NCBI GenBank assembly: GCA_039583875.1
Contig: CM077150.1
Coordinates: 52,827,451 to 52,891,450, forward strand
Reading direction: 5' to 3'
Source: Platanthera guangdongensis
Taxonomy: Eukaryota > Streptophyta > Magnoliopsida > Asparagales > Orchidaceae
DNA length: 64,000 nt
The notes under the pieces were generated by a model, which saw nothing but the letters and a program-made list of their open reading frames with translations, searched no databases and had not been told where the DNA came from. Both the position numbers and the translations under genes were made by a program. Position 1 is the stretch's first letter; the number at the start of each line of letters is the position of its first letter. This document shows, in pieces, positions 10,691 through 22,430 of this stretch.

Positions 10691-12393
10691 GTTCACAAAA
10701 GCTCTAACAAATTTAAGAATCGCATCACCAGCTGCAATGACAAAAGGAGGCTCGCACACCGCCAGCCCAACAAATTACAAGGAATCTAACAATCAAGCCT
10801 CCAAAAAATCACCCGCCAGTGATGTGTTGTGCCTCATGATGACGATCACCATGCTAACATCTTCAAGGAAGGAACATATACAACAGATGAAATAGCGTCA
10901 GGCTTAGGCATTCGCCCTGCTATGGGACTTAGGACTTCTGATTCCCCGGGGGTATATCTAATTGCAACGAACCCGACGTCATTCCTTACAAGCTACCGCT
11001 CGCTCAACGAAGTAAACCACACCACATACGATGCAAGGACCCAAGGGGCATCGACTGTAGGAGGCATCACTCCTAACAATGCACTTCTACACCACATACT
11101 GGGGAGAAAGATGGAAAATAACCTAGAACCGATGTCCAAAGAAAGAATTAGACACTTTATTAGAACCGTACAAACTAGGGGGCGGCCATACGATCCACAC
11201 CTCACTCCACTCAATGCTTGTAACGTCCCGTTCCACCTTTTGTCGATTACAACACCACTCGGCCTTAGTTTGCCTCATCTAATAGAGGTTGTGGCCCCCA
11301 AAAACCCGCCAGTGGGCTGGAGAGGGGTTGGGGGGCTTGGGTTGCAGCCCGGTAATGGTCGTGTAAGGCCTAGTGGTGTTGTGATCCATGAAAGATGGAA
11401 TGGGATGTTACCATGCTACTCATGTAAAAGCTCCATACACCAATCAAGACATCGACAAATTGCCCGCGGGCGATGCCACGCTTCAGCAAGGATCCACCAT
11501 TGTCACATCCCCAACATCTGGGGAAGAACGCATGCGCTAGATGAATGAGTGTCATGCAAAGGCACTCACCTTGCTAGGTGACTTGAGGGCTCATCGTGTC
11601 CTCAACACAGACATCACCCTATGAGGTCAGCCACCTCTAATTGTAAGTCAAATAGTGCCTGAAGACACTGTCTGCTCTACTGATCCAGTTGCAGGCAAGT
11701 CGTCCGGTTCTTGTAGCTCCACACATCTCGCACTACTTGACGGGATTCCCGAGCACGCGCATGGTAACTTTTGGATGACGAAGGAGGTCGTCGCTCAGGT
11801 CATCAAAGAACTCACTTATGATGAAGTACGATACATGATCAAGGAGGAGTATGGGCATGGGAGCACTGAGATACAAAAGTACAACGCCCCGTTGACCACA
11901 TCTCCCTGTTAGCTTGACAAGTCCTGGCAAATCTTATTCCACTCGGAATCAAACCCTCTGACTTTGAGACATTTGATGGTTTGGATGATCCTCTAGAGCA
12001 TGTTAGACACTTTGCAGACCTCGTGTGCCTCTAAAATGACCTAGGCCTGATCTTGTGTCAAATGTTCTCGACAAATCTGAGAGGAGAGGCTCACACCTGG
12101 TTCCACTCCCTAAAAGAGGGGGAAATCAAGAACTTCACAGAGCTAACACAACTTTTCACAGATCAGTTATTGTTAACCAGTGCATCATTCTAGACCCCTT
12201 ACATAACTCGGGTATCTGATAGACCGAGGGAGAATCGCTTAAGGATTTTTTTCGTCGCTTCACCATAGAGGCACAATGATCTTCAGGAGCTAATCCTGAG
12301 CTAATGCATGGAACTTTCCTTGGAGGACTCCAACCAGGAAAATTAAACTCCATATTGATGAGCAAAACATTGCCCAGCTATCATGACCTTGTC
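10691..12393 (+). pseudogene. Tat-G gag, truncated by Tat-B
   Basis: The first kilobase has an open stretch (10829-11548) that I do not recognise; it may be an N-terminal gag extension. The recognisable gag core lies at 11936-12300: IPLGIKPSDFETFDGLDDP, LEHVRHFADLVCL, then LRGEAHTWFHSLKEGEI and FTELTQLFTDQ, the Tat gag pattern of a G-A-x-x-W-F segment followed by a conserved L/F helix. Stops occur near 11910, 12031 and 12190. The frame is cut at 12393 by the Tat-B LTR, preceded by TTGTC, its probable target site. The partner end of Tat-G is probably the integrase tail at 41155-41735. Confidence 0.7.
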
Positions 12394-13893
12394 TGTACGA
12401 CCCCGTATTTGCGGAGCGGGGTCCCCAAGAAAGCGCAAGTTGCAATCCAAAGAATGGTCCAGGACAAGGGAGCCCAAATGTTATGGGGCAAAGGGTCGAC
12501 TGTGGCAGGCGGTCGAAACTCCACTTGGTGGGTGCGGTGCGACGGGAGGCCGGCACCCCCCAGCCCCTATTTCAGGGGGCGGGTGCGGCGAGAGTCTGGC
12601 ACCCTCACCGACCACTATTTAGGGGGCGGGTGCGGCGGGATGCTGATAATTGCCCCGATCTCTTTTTGGCGGGCGGGTGCGGCTGGAGGCCGACACCCGC
12701 CCCGACCCCTATTTCAGGTGGCCGGTGCGGCGGGAGGCCGGAACCCGCCCTAGCCCCTATTTCAGCGGGTGGGTGTGGCGGGAGGTCGGCACCCGCCCCT
12801 GCCCCTTTTCAGGGGGCAGGTGCAGCGGGAGGTCGACACCTGCCCCAACCTTATTTCAGGGGGCGGGTGCGGCGGGAGGCCGACACCCGCCCCGGCCCCT
12901 ATTTCTGGGGGTGGGTGCGGCGTGAGGCTGGCACCCGCCCCGGCCTCGTTTTAAGGGGTGGGTGCGGCGGGAGGCCTGCACCCGCCCCGGCCTCTTTTCG
13001 GGGGGGGGGGGGGGGGGGAGGGGGTTGCGGCGGCAGACCAGCGCCCACCCCGACCTCTTTTCATGGGGAGGGTGCGGTGGGAGGCCGGCACCCGCACCGG
13101 CCTCTTTTCGGTGGGCTGGGTGCAGTGGCATGCCAGGCACCCACCCCGACCTCTTTTCAGGGGGGGGGGGGGGCAAGCACGGCGGGAGATCGACAACCGC
13201 CCCGACCTCTTTTTTGGGGGCGGGTGCGACGGGAGGCCTGACACCCGCCCCGACCTCTTTTCAGGGGGCGAGTGCGGCGGGAGGCCGATACCCGCCCCGA
13301 CCTATCTTTAGGGGGGCGGGTGCGGCGGTAGGCCGGCACCCGCCCCGACCTCATTTCATGTGGGAGGGTGTGTCGGGAGGCCGACACCCTCCCCGACCCT
13401 ATCTTAGGGGGAGCGTGCGGCGGGAGTCCGACACCCACCCCGGCCCCTTGAGGGTCTTGCCCAGCTCGAGGATATCACCCTGCTTGAGGGTCTGCTATTT
13501 TGCCCTGGGTAGGCTGCGAATAGCTATTCAAAATAGTGAAGTTTAGATGTTGCCAGACCAACCCAGGGTATTTCAGTAATTTTAGAGCGGCGTTATTACA
13601 CTATTGGGAGGACATCCCCCCAAAAATTTATAAATAGTCCCTTGGGGTGCCTTGGAGAGGGATCTATTTTGACTAATCCTCATGTTCTTCTTTCATCCTC
13701 TAAGGCACCTAGCTCAGCATTGGATAGGGAGGAGATCTCAAAGGTCTTCTGGGTGTGAGGTGAGACCTCCACGCTAGAGCTAAGAGTCATTCTCCAAATT
13801 CAGGTCTCTCACCAAGGGACAGCTTGAGAGAAGTAGGTGTAAGCTGCACCCCTAGGTATGAACTTTAGGTGGAACTGAATCTCGGTTTCAACA
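12394..13893 (+). repeat. Tat-B 5' LTR (1.5 kb)
   Basis: It starts TGTACGACCCCGTATTTG and ends GGTTTCAACA. The 3' LTR at 40144 (TGCACAACCCCGTATTCG) and the Tat-C LTR at 55569 (TGTACAACCTCATATTCG) share the opening, and the Tat-C LTR shares the end (GAGAGAAGTAGGTGT then TTCAACA). A plus-strand TATAAATA lies at 13629-13636, near the last 260 bp. The body is dominated by a GC-rich minisatellite that the Tat-C LTR (719 bp) lacks. Confidence 0.88.
12530..13450 (+). repeat. 48-bp GC-rich minisatellite inside the Tat-B 5' LTR, about 19 copies
   Basis: The unit reads approximately GTGCGGCGGGAGGCCGACA then CCCGCCCCGACCCCTATTTCA and GGGGGCGG; I counted 48 bp in two neighbouring units. GGCGGGTG and CACCCGCC within each unit are complementary, so every unit can fold. 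Poly-G runs at about 13003-13018 and 13161-13173 interrupt it. Because 48 is a multiple of three, long frames stay open on both strands; I do not regard them as genes. Confidence 0.92.
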
Positions 13894-13895
13894 TT

Positions 13896-13914
13896 TTAGT
13901 GCGGTGAGCGTGGA
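13896..13914 (+). other. Tat-B primer binding site, tRNA-Phe type
   Basis: Two bases after the LTR it reads TTAGTGCGGTGAGCGTGGA. The 3' end of plant cytosolic tRNA-Phe, known from sequenced tRNAs, is complementary to TGGTGCGGTGAGCGTGGA, giving one mismatch over the run from TAGTG. Tat-C has the same site at 56292 with a different single mismatch. Confidence 0.65.
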
Positions 13915-13948
13915 CCGCAGCTCATACAGAAGTTCCTGAGTGGGTTCT

Positions 13949-15440
13949 ATGGCGGGAGATCATGGAGGTGATGATGACCTCAACGTGCTCCCCAACCCAG
14001 TACCATTTATAGTGAGGGAAGACTTCATGGCATCCATCCAAGGAATCATGGAAATGCTGCGAAGTATTGCTCCTCGGGGTGACTGCTCAACTCCCACCCC
14101 CTAGGAACTAGATCTCAGGGGTCTCGACAAGACAGATCCCAGGAGTCTCGACGAGACAGCTCTCAGGGGTCTCAGCGAGACAACTCCCAGGGGTCTCGGC
14201 GAGATAGCTCCCAGGGGTCTAGGCGAGATGACCCCAGGAGGGGTAGAAGAAAGTGCATCAGGAAGACAACCCGGGAAGGAAAGTATAGGAGAGGGGGTTG
14301 AACGAGAACTTACAGGTTCCCCAGCCCAGCGAGTGCTAGTCTCCCAGGCGAGCAGGTTGCGCGATTGGAACATTCAAGACCACCAAGTATGGGGTCACCA
14401 TTCAGTGAGCTAATTGTCTGAGCTCCCATTCCCGAGAGGTTCAGAGAACCTGACATCACTTACTATACTGAGAAGGATGACCCCGCCCAGTACATGCAGT
14501 GGTTCGAAAATACTGTCTCTATCAGTACGATGACGGAGGCATTCAAGTGTCGCCTCTTTGCGATCACATTGAAAGACAAGACAAGGGATTGGTTCCATCA
14601 ACTCCCAACAAGATCGATATACGGGTTAGAAGACTTGAGCTGAAGTTTTCAGTATTGCTTCTCTACTTCTAAAAAGAGGAAGAAGAGTCTCAAGTCCATC
14701 TTCCTGATAAGTCAGATGGCTGAGGAGTCCTTGGCCCATTATGTGGACAGGTTCTAAGAAGAGATCCTGGACATCCAAGAGGTACCGGGGTATGCCCTCT
14801 AGATGGCATTTATAGTGGGGTTACATGAGGGGTTCTTCAAGATGAGTCTAACCCGAAAGGCCCCCTATCCTTCGAGGAGATGATGGAAAGGGCGACAGAG
14901 GAGATAGCAACTAAGGTGGCCAACCCGACATTTGTCAAGAAGTTGGCAAGGTTAATAGAGGCAGAGTTGAAGGAGCAAGGTGGCTCGAGGCATTAGGAGG
15001 GAATAAGGAGAGAAGAGCAGAGAGCTCAGGGGTTCCGGGGACCTCAGGATGGTCCAGAGCCAGGTTGGAGGCAATAGGGAGAGCCCGTTCAGGGTCCAGG
15101 AAGAGGTATCGTCCAGGGTAGTGGGAACTTTCATGGAGGCCAAGGGAGATTTAACTTCTAGAGGCAAACCCCTAGGCAGCTCCTACACCCACCACAACAA
15201 GCCATCGCGATAGGAAGAGGGGGAAGAGATAACGTAAGAGATCACCCAGCCCGTCAAAGAAGGGGAGGAAGAGTGTTGCCATACTGAGACTTCCACCAGG
15301 TAGAGGGTCACGCCACAACTACCTGCCTTGAATTCCTGAAAGTGAGAGAGGTAAGAAGCCCAGCCCAGAAGCATCTATCGATACAGATTGAAGAAGTTCT
15401 ACCCAGAGTAGGGGAGATGATGTATATGAGGACCGGGTCT
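13949..15440 (+). pseudogene. Tat-B gag
   Basis: The likely start is ATG at 13949 (MAGDHGGDDDLNVLP), 55 bp after the LTR, as in Tat-C. An in-frame TAG follows at 14102. A 24-bp repeat (about five copies, CAGGGGTCTCGGCGAGA type) fills 14107-14230 and encodes a repeated RGL-E-T peptide. The gag core spans about 14420-14960: APIPERFREPDITYYTEKDDP, FKCRLFAITLKDKTRDWFHQL and STSKKRKKSL, ending near VPGYAL. It is colinear with Tat-C gag at 56780-57300. Stops occur at about 14640, 14757 and 14802, and frameshifts thereafter. Gag would form the particle; this copy is dead. Confidence 0.82.
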
Positions 15441-15466
15441 ATGTAGGACCCCGAGGATGTATAGGA

Positions 15467-15940
15467 GTGATCCACGGTGGAGTGGGGATCGAGGGCACTA
15501 GAAAGGCAAGCCTCCATATCATATACCGTCGAAGCGTTGCTTCGACATCTCAGACCCCACCCTTAGAGGAGAGGATCATCTTCTTAATAAAGGACATGCC
15601 AGATCATGAGGATCCGTTCTGCGATGCGCTAGTCATCAGACAGTCATCGAAGGCTACACCGTCTGCCGAATCTTGGTTGACAACTGGAGCTCCATCAACG
15701 TCATTTTCAAAAAGGCGTTTGGCGAGATGAAGGTGGAACCAAGGAGGGTGTTGGCCTCAGGCGGACCCCTGTTCAGATTTTTAGGGGAAAGGAAGGAGGT
15801 AGGAGGTGGAGTCAGACTGCAGGTGAAGTTGGGGGGGGGGGGCTCAAGGAACTGCCAGTTCATCATTGTTGACGCTCTGAGCAGTTACAATGCCATCTTC
15901 GGAAGATCCCTCATCAACGCCTTCCATTGTGTGCCATCAG
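15467..15940 (+). pseudogene. Tat-B protease, ending abruptly in a minisatellite
   Basis: It reads GVIHGGVGIEGTRKASL, KDMPDHEDPFCDALVI, then after a frameshift RILVDNWSSINVIFKKAFGEM and VDALSSYNAIFGRSLINAFHCVPS. The retroviral aspartic protease core is normally DNGSS, as in Tat-C; here it is DNWSS. At CVPS, where Tat-C goes on through the protease tail toward RT, Tat-B changes at once to the 76-bp minisatellite. RT, both RNase H domains and integrase are therefore absent from this copy. Confidence 0.82.
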
Positions 15941-18900
15941 TAGTAAGTTCTCATCCCGAGAGGATATCCTCATCCAGGCTCCCACTAGCTGGATGAGTCG
16001 ATTGTACCTCGATGGTGATAAGGAACCGACCCCTGAGAGGATCTCCTCACCCAGGATCTCACTAGCTGGATGGGTTGAATGTGCCTCAGAGGAGAGAGGG
16101 TTCCAACCCCGAAAGGATCTCCTCACCCAGTCTCTCATTAGCTGGATGGGTCGAATGTGCCTCGGAGGAGAGAGGGTTCCTGCCCCGAGAGGATCTCCTC
16201 ACCCAGGCTATCACTAGCTGGATGAGTCGAATGTGCCTCAGTGGAGAGAAGGTTCCAAACTTGAGAGGAACTCCTCACCCAGGCTCTCACTAGCTGGATG
16301 AATCGAAAGTGCCTCAGTGGCGAGAAGTAACCAACCCCCGAGAGGATCTCCTCACCCAGGCTCTCACTAGTTGGATGAGTCGAATGTGCCTCAGAGGAGA
16401 GATGGTTCCGACGCCCGAGAGGATCTCCTCACACAGGCTCTCACTAGCTAGATGGGTTGAATGTGCCTCGATGGAGAGAGGTTTCCGACCCCCCGAGAGG
16501 ATCTCCTTATCCAGGCTCTCACTAGATGGATGGGTCGAATGTGCCTCGGTGGGGAGAAGTTTCCAACCCAAAGAGGATCTCCTCTCCCAGGATCTCACTA
16601 GCTAGATGGGTCGAATGTGCCTCGGTGGAGAGATGGTTCCAACCCCGAGAGGATCTCCTCATCTAGGCTCCCACTAGCTGGATGGGTCGAATGTGTCTCA
16701 TTAGTAAGTTCTCATCCTTAGAGGATCTCCTCATCCAGGCTCTGACTAGTTAGATGGGTCGAATGTGCCTAAGTGGTGAGAAGGAACTGAACCCTGAGAG
16801 GATCTCCTCACCAAGGCACTCACTAGTTGGATGGATCGAATGTGCCTCGGAGGAGTGAGTGTTCCAAACCCAAGAGGATCCCATTACCTAGGCTCCCACT
16901 AGCTGGATGGGTCGAATGTGCCTCGGTAGTAAGTTCTCGTCCCGACATGATCTCCTCATCCAGGCTCCCACTAGCTGGATGGGTCGAATGTGCCGCGGTG
17001 GTGAGAAGGAACCATCCCCCGAGAGGATATCCTCACCCAGACTCTCACAAGATGGATGGATCGAAAGTGCCTCGAAGGACATAGGGTTCCAACCCCGAGA
17101 GGATCTCCTCACCCAGGTTCTCACTAGCTGGATGGCTCGAATGTGCCTTGGTGGTCACAAGGAACCGAACTCCGAAAGGATCTCCTAACACAAGCCCTCA
17201 CTAGCTGGATGGGTCGAATGTGCCTTAGTAGTAAGTTCTCGTCCCGAGAGGATCTCCTCATCCAGGCTCTCACTAGCTGGATGGGTTGAATGTGCCTCAG
17301 TGGTGAGAAGTAACCGACCCCGAGGGGATCTCCTCACCCAGGATCTCACTAGCTAAATGGGTCGAATGTGTCTCGGAGGAGAGAGGGTTCCAACCCCGAG
17401 AGTATCTCCTCATCCAGGCTCTCATTAGATGGATGGGTCGAATGTGCCGTGGTGAAGAGAAGGTTCCAACCCCGAGAGGATCTCCTTACCCAGGCTCTCA
17501 CTTGCTCGATTGGTCGAATGTTCCTCGGTGGAGAGAGGGTTCCAACCCCGAGAGGATCTCCTCACCCATGATCTCACTAGCTGGATGGGTTAAATGTGCC
17601 TCTGATGAGAGAGGGTTCCAACCCTAAGAGGATCTCCTCACCCAGGCTATCACTAGCTGGATGGGTTGAATGTGTCTCGGTGGAGAGAAGGTTCCAAACT
17701 CGAGAGGATCTCCTCACCCAGGCTCTCACTAGCTGGATGAATCGAATGTGGTTCGGTGTTGAGAAGGAACTGACCCCCGAGAGGACCTCCTCTTCCAGGC
17801 TCCCATTAGCTGGATGGGTCGAATGTGCCTTGGAGGAGAGAGAGTTCCGACCCACCGAGAGGATCTCCTCACCCAGGCTCTCACTAGTTGGATGGGTCGA
17901 ATTTACCTCGGAGGAGAGAGGGTTCCGACCTGGCCCCCGAGAGAATCTCCTTACCCAGGCTCTCACTAGCTGGATGAGTTGAATGTGTCTCAGTGGAGAG
18001 AAGGTTCCAACCTCGAGAGGATCTCCTCACCCAGGCTCTCAATAGCTGGATGGGTCGAATGTGCCTCAATGGAGAGAGAGTTCCAACTCCGAGAGGATCT
18101 CCTCACCCAGGCTCTCATTAGCTGGATGGGTCGAATGTGCTTCGGTGTAGAGAAGGTTCCAACCCCAAGAGGATCTCCTCATCCAGGCTCCCACTAGCTG
18201 GATGGGTCAAATGTGCCTTGGTAGTAAGTTCTCGTCCCGAGAGGGTCTCCACAACCAAGCTCACACTAGTTGGATGGGTTGAATGTGCCTCGATGGTGAG
18301 AAGGAACCAACCCATGAGAGGATCTCCTCATCCAGGCTCTCACTAGCTGGATGAGTCGAATGTGACTCGGAGGAGAGAGGGTTCCAACCCCGAGTGGATC
18401 TCCTCACATAGGCTCCCACTAGCTAGATGGGTCGAATGTGCCGCGGTAGTAAGTTCTCGTCCTGAGAGGATCTTCTCATCCGGGCTCCCACTAGTTAATC
18501 TACCTTGGTGGTGAGAAGGAACCGACCCCTGAGAGGATCTCCTCACACAGGCTCTCACTAACTGGATGGGTCGAATGTGTCTCGGAGGAGAGAGGGTTCC
18601 AACCCCAAGAGGACCTCCTCACCCAGGCTCTCACTAGCTAGATGGGTTGAATATGCCTCAGTGGTGAGAAAGAACTGACCCCTGAGAGAATCTCCTCACC
18701 CAGGCTCTCAGTAGCTGGATGGGTCGAATGTGCATCGGTTGTAAGTTCTCGTCCCGAGAGAATCTCCTCATCTAAGCTCTCACTAGCTAGATGGGTCGAA
18801 TGTGCCTCAATGGTGAGAAGGAATCGACCCCCGAGAGTATCTCCTCACCCATGCTCTCACTAGCAGGATGGGTCGAATGTGCCTCAAAGGAGAGAGGGTT

Positions 18901-19149
18901 CCAACCCCAAGAGGATCTATTCATTCATGCTCTCACTAGCTGGATGGGTTGAATGTGCCTCGGTGGAGAGAAGGTTCCAACCCCGAGAGTATCTCCTCAC
19001 CCAGGCTCTCACTTGCTGGATGAGTCAAATGTGCCTCGGTGGAGAGAGGGTTCCAACCCTTAGAGGATCTCCTCACCTAGGCTCTCACTAGCTGGATGGG
19101 TCAAATGTGTCTTGGGGGTAGAGTCCTGAGACAAATCCTATCTTGAGGT
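15941..19149 (+). repeat. 76-bp minisatellite, about 42 copies (3' region of Tat-B)
   Basis: The unit is GGATCTCCTCACCCAGGC, TCTCACTAGCTGGATGGG, TCGAATGTGCCTCGGTGG, AGAGAAGGTTCCAACCCCGAGA; I counted 76 bp. Units alternate between a GGTTCCAACC form and an AGTAAGTTCTCGTCC or GAAGGAACCGACC form, which suggests a higher-order pattern. The array stops at 19149 at the Tekay-B target site and resumes at 39837. Open frames inside it are repeat artefacts. Confidence 0.93.
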
Positions 19150-19154
19150 GAACT

Positions 19155-21353
19155 TGTAACACCCCCAATCCATCGCATAACATATAATAGTAGATCCGGC
19201 CGGGGCCCGACGCCATATACCACAGACAGACCGGGTGGTTACTCAATGGAAACCATCCAACCAATCCAACGTCCTACACAGAGCATTCTAGCGGAAGCAT
19301 ATTAAAAAAATTGTATTCACAAAGAACCCAAAACTAGCATGAATGTCCACTAATACGCCAAAAGGAATGAAGTACAAATACACAAGTATAGGCCTTAAGG
19401 CCTTACAGTTGTTCTCATCATATTACATGTTTTCCAAACCTCGACACGCAGGCCGGCCATACATGAATAAAAGAAAACACTCAAAAATTAGGCCTTCGAG
19501 GGTCGGCTCAGCAACTTGGGCTTTAGCCCGCTATTTACCGCTCGACTCCGCAGCACCTGCAAGCACAATCCACAGCAATGGTGGCAAACCAAAGCAACGG
19601 TGGCAAACCAAAGCAACGGTCAGCCACACTGACCAAATTATAACGATCCCACCCCCAATTCAGGGCGGCGATGCTCCTTCCCTGCACTTTATTAGCACAA
19701 ACAAGCAGTATAAAAATACATTACATCACAGGCGTTGGCACGCACAACCACCCGCCCCGTGCTCTCAGGGCACATTCTCGGTGATCACGGTCAAAGTCCG
19801 CCGACTCACCACCGACCCCAGGACGACAATATCTCGTGAGCAATCTGGTCTTTCTGGCCACTGCCTAAGACCCTCCATCTATGCCAACGGTAAATTCCAA
19901 GTAACTTTAGGTCTCTTTAACCGAACGACATAGATCGGGTACGGTTCCACCTGACCCGTCGCTCACACCGCAACGTCAACTTAAGTCGTCTGCGCGGGTC
20001 AAGCTTCCCCGAGTCCCGTATCTCCCATACATATTACATAACCCAGTTATGTTCAGGTTGGCATCCAAGCCACCATGATGGCAGAACCACGCGTCCTCCC
20101 AGTTTTCCGGGTGCACCTTGGAGTTAATCCCCAAGGCTCCCTGTTGCAATCTACATCGTAGAAAACCCGAAAAACAAACATTCGCACGGAGTCTTGTCCT
20201 TCCATTTATGCAATGCAACATCACCGATCCAGACCAACTTATCCGGGTAGGCTTCACACATCATGCCTATATCCGTACTCGATTACGGACTCTACATGTA
20301 CACAACGTGGACTATTTATGTCTACCCGAAGGAACGCCTCAAACTCACCGCAAACTCGCGAGAGTGGGCTTCCCTATGCAAAAGAAGTAGAGCTTCACAT
20401 GCTCAAGTAGAGAATCGTTACCCTAGCATTCTTCCTTGGCGCCATGGAAATGTAAGCGGATGAAAGGCACTGTACTCTCCTTGCCTCCATAAATCCGAAG
20501 TCGGTTCGCGATTTGGAGCTCCGAAACTCCGCCGGTGACCGGATCTAGGCTTCTTCTTCTTCCTTTGCTCTCACGTCTCTCTTGACTTAGAAAGAGAACC
20601 ACTCAAGTTAAGTGAGGGTTTCAAATACCAAATCCCGGAAATATCCCAGTAGGAACAACCCCCAATCGTCGTATCCCAAAATAAGGAAACGAATGGCTAC
20701 GATTCGTAGCTGAAAAGTAAAACCCGGGCCGAACACGGCCTGCGACACGCCCGTGTCTAGGGCCGTGTCCCTCATTCGCCGTCAAAATCAACGCGTTACA
20801 AAAATTACACGGGTCCCGACACGCCCATGTTTAACCTAACACGCCCGTGTTCCAATTGACACGGCCGTGTGGTTGGCCGTGTGCCCTCATCGACACAGCC
20901 CCGAAAATAACCCGAGACTCACACGGGTCTTGGACACGCCCGTGTCCTATTTGACACGCCCGTGTCAAACCCGAACACGCCTGGGCTCCAGGTCGTGTTC
21001 ACTATCTCGACACTTCGTCGAGCGAAGTTCGTCGACCACCCGACACGGCATTGGACACGCCCGTGTCCTAGGCCGTGTTTCGTGTATCAACACTTCGTCG
21101 AGCGGAAATCGTCGACTTCCTGGCATATCGTTGACACGAGCTCGACATGCCCTGAGACATGCCCGTGTCTCAGGTCGTGTTCTCTGCTCGACGATCGTCG
21201 ACTCCAAAAATTTGTAGACCTCACGGCCAAATTGTCGACTCAAGCCTGACACGCCCTGGGACACGCCCGTGTCCCAGGCCATGTGCCCCCTACCAAATTC
21301 CAGATTTGGCCCAAAATGCCTCCCGTCGCTCTTTTGAGTTTCGGGGCGTTACA
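19155..21353 (-). repeat. Tekay-B 3' LTR (2.2 kb)
   Basis: Plus-strand bounds are TGTAACACCCCC and CGGGGCGTTACA. It differs from the partner at 37693-39831 by many scattered substitutions and small indels, such as a duplicated GGTGGCAAACCAAAGCAAC near 19575-19615, so Tekay-B is clearly older than SIRE-1. The dyad motif array (ACACGCCCGTGT, GGCCGTGT, TCGACGATCGTCGA) spans about 20730-21290. Confidence 0.93.
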
Positions 21354-22430
21354 ACTCTCCCCCTCTTAAAAGAATTTCATCCTCAAAATTACATAAAGGA
21401 AAGGAACATAAAACTTAAATGGTACCTGAGTGAAACAACTCCGGGTGCTCCTCAGGCATAGTCTGCTCTCGCTCCCAAGAGAGCTCCTCTCAACCGCAAT
21501 TGTCCCAATGGACCTTGACCATCCTGATCTCTTTATTGCGTAGCCGCTTGACTTTCGAGTCCTCAATACGTACAGGCTTGACCTTCGCGTCAACCCACTA
21601 TCAACCGGCACTTGATCGACCGCGATCACTTGTGTAGGCTCTTGCACCGCCTTCCATAGCACCGATATATGGAATACATCATGTAGACCACTAAGGCTCC
21701 ATAGACAGCTTAAACTGGTACGCTGCTTCACCAATCCGCTCCAGAACCTCAAACGGTCCAAGGTACCTCGGGCTTACCTTCTTCAAGCGCTGCACCCGCG
21801 AGACACCCTTAAACGGCTTGATCTTCAAGTACACCCAATCGCCAACAGCGAACTCCACGTTCCTGTGCTTGGCATTATAGTACTTAGCCTGGTGGTGCTG
21901 AGCGATTAACAACCTCTCCCGAATGGTTCTCACCAAAGAAGTAACATCCTCCACCTCTAATCGCTTATACAACTTTGATTGACCTGTTTCCAACCAGGAC
22001 AACGGCGTGCGACATTTTCTACCATAAAGGGCCTCGAAGGACACCATTTGAATGCTCGCCTGGTAGCTATTGTTGCAAGCAAATTCCACCAAGTATAGGT
22101 GATCTTCTCATTGCTTTCCAAAGTACAGGACACACATTCGAAGCATGTCTTCCATTGTCCTATTGACCCTCTCGGTCTGCCCATCCCTTTGCGGATGAAA
22201 GGCTGTGCTAAAACTCAGCTTTGTTCCCAACATCTGCTGCACCAGCCTCCAATCATTGGACGTGAACCGCCCATCTCGGTCACTCACGATGCTGCAGGGC
22301 ACACCATGAAGCCGTACAATATTATTCACATATAGTTTTGCTAATTTCTCAACCGGATCATCCTTCCTATGCGGAATGAAATGCGACACCTTCTTTAAAT
22401 TATCTACGACCACCCAAATGGCGTCGTTCC
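21354..22430 (-). pseudogene. Tekay-B integrase, C-terminal half with chromodomain
   Basis: Minus strand from 22430: DAIWVVVDNLKKVSHFIP, then the second catalytic D in SIVSDRDGRFTS and the catalytic E in DGQTERVNRTMEDM, followed by ALYGRKCRTPLSW, DWVYLKIKPFKGVSR and SPRYLGPFEVLERIGEAAY. The chromodomain follows at about 21620-21430, ending EELSWEREQTMPEEHPELF. Chromodomains direct integration toward particular chromatin in this gypsy group. Frameshifts lie in the linker near 21690 and 21560. The N-terminal half continues at 24747 beyond the solo LTR; the join falls between QKGN and DAIW. Confidence 0.9.

Noticed and set aside
10829..11548. A host gene of 239 codons
   Set aside because: It lies between a Tat primer site and the Tat gag core, has no recognised domain, and is most simply a gag extension or leader.
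12483..13546. Long overlapping open frames on both strands in the GC-rich repeat
   Set aside because: The 48-bp unit is a multiple of three and has no stops in several frames, so all are repeat artefacts; no domain and no start context.
15914..18315. Many 60-130-codon frames in the 76-bp array
   Set aside because: Peptides repeat the same phrases because the DNA is tandem; both strands are open equally.
15941..19149. Regular 76-bp units resembling a CRISPR array
   Set aside because: There are no unique spacers between conserved repeats; the whole unit repeats. The context is a plant retrotransposon and there are no cas genes.
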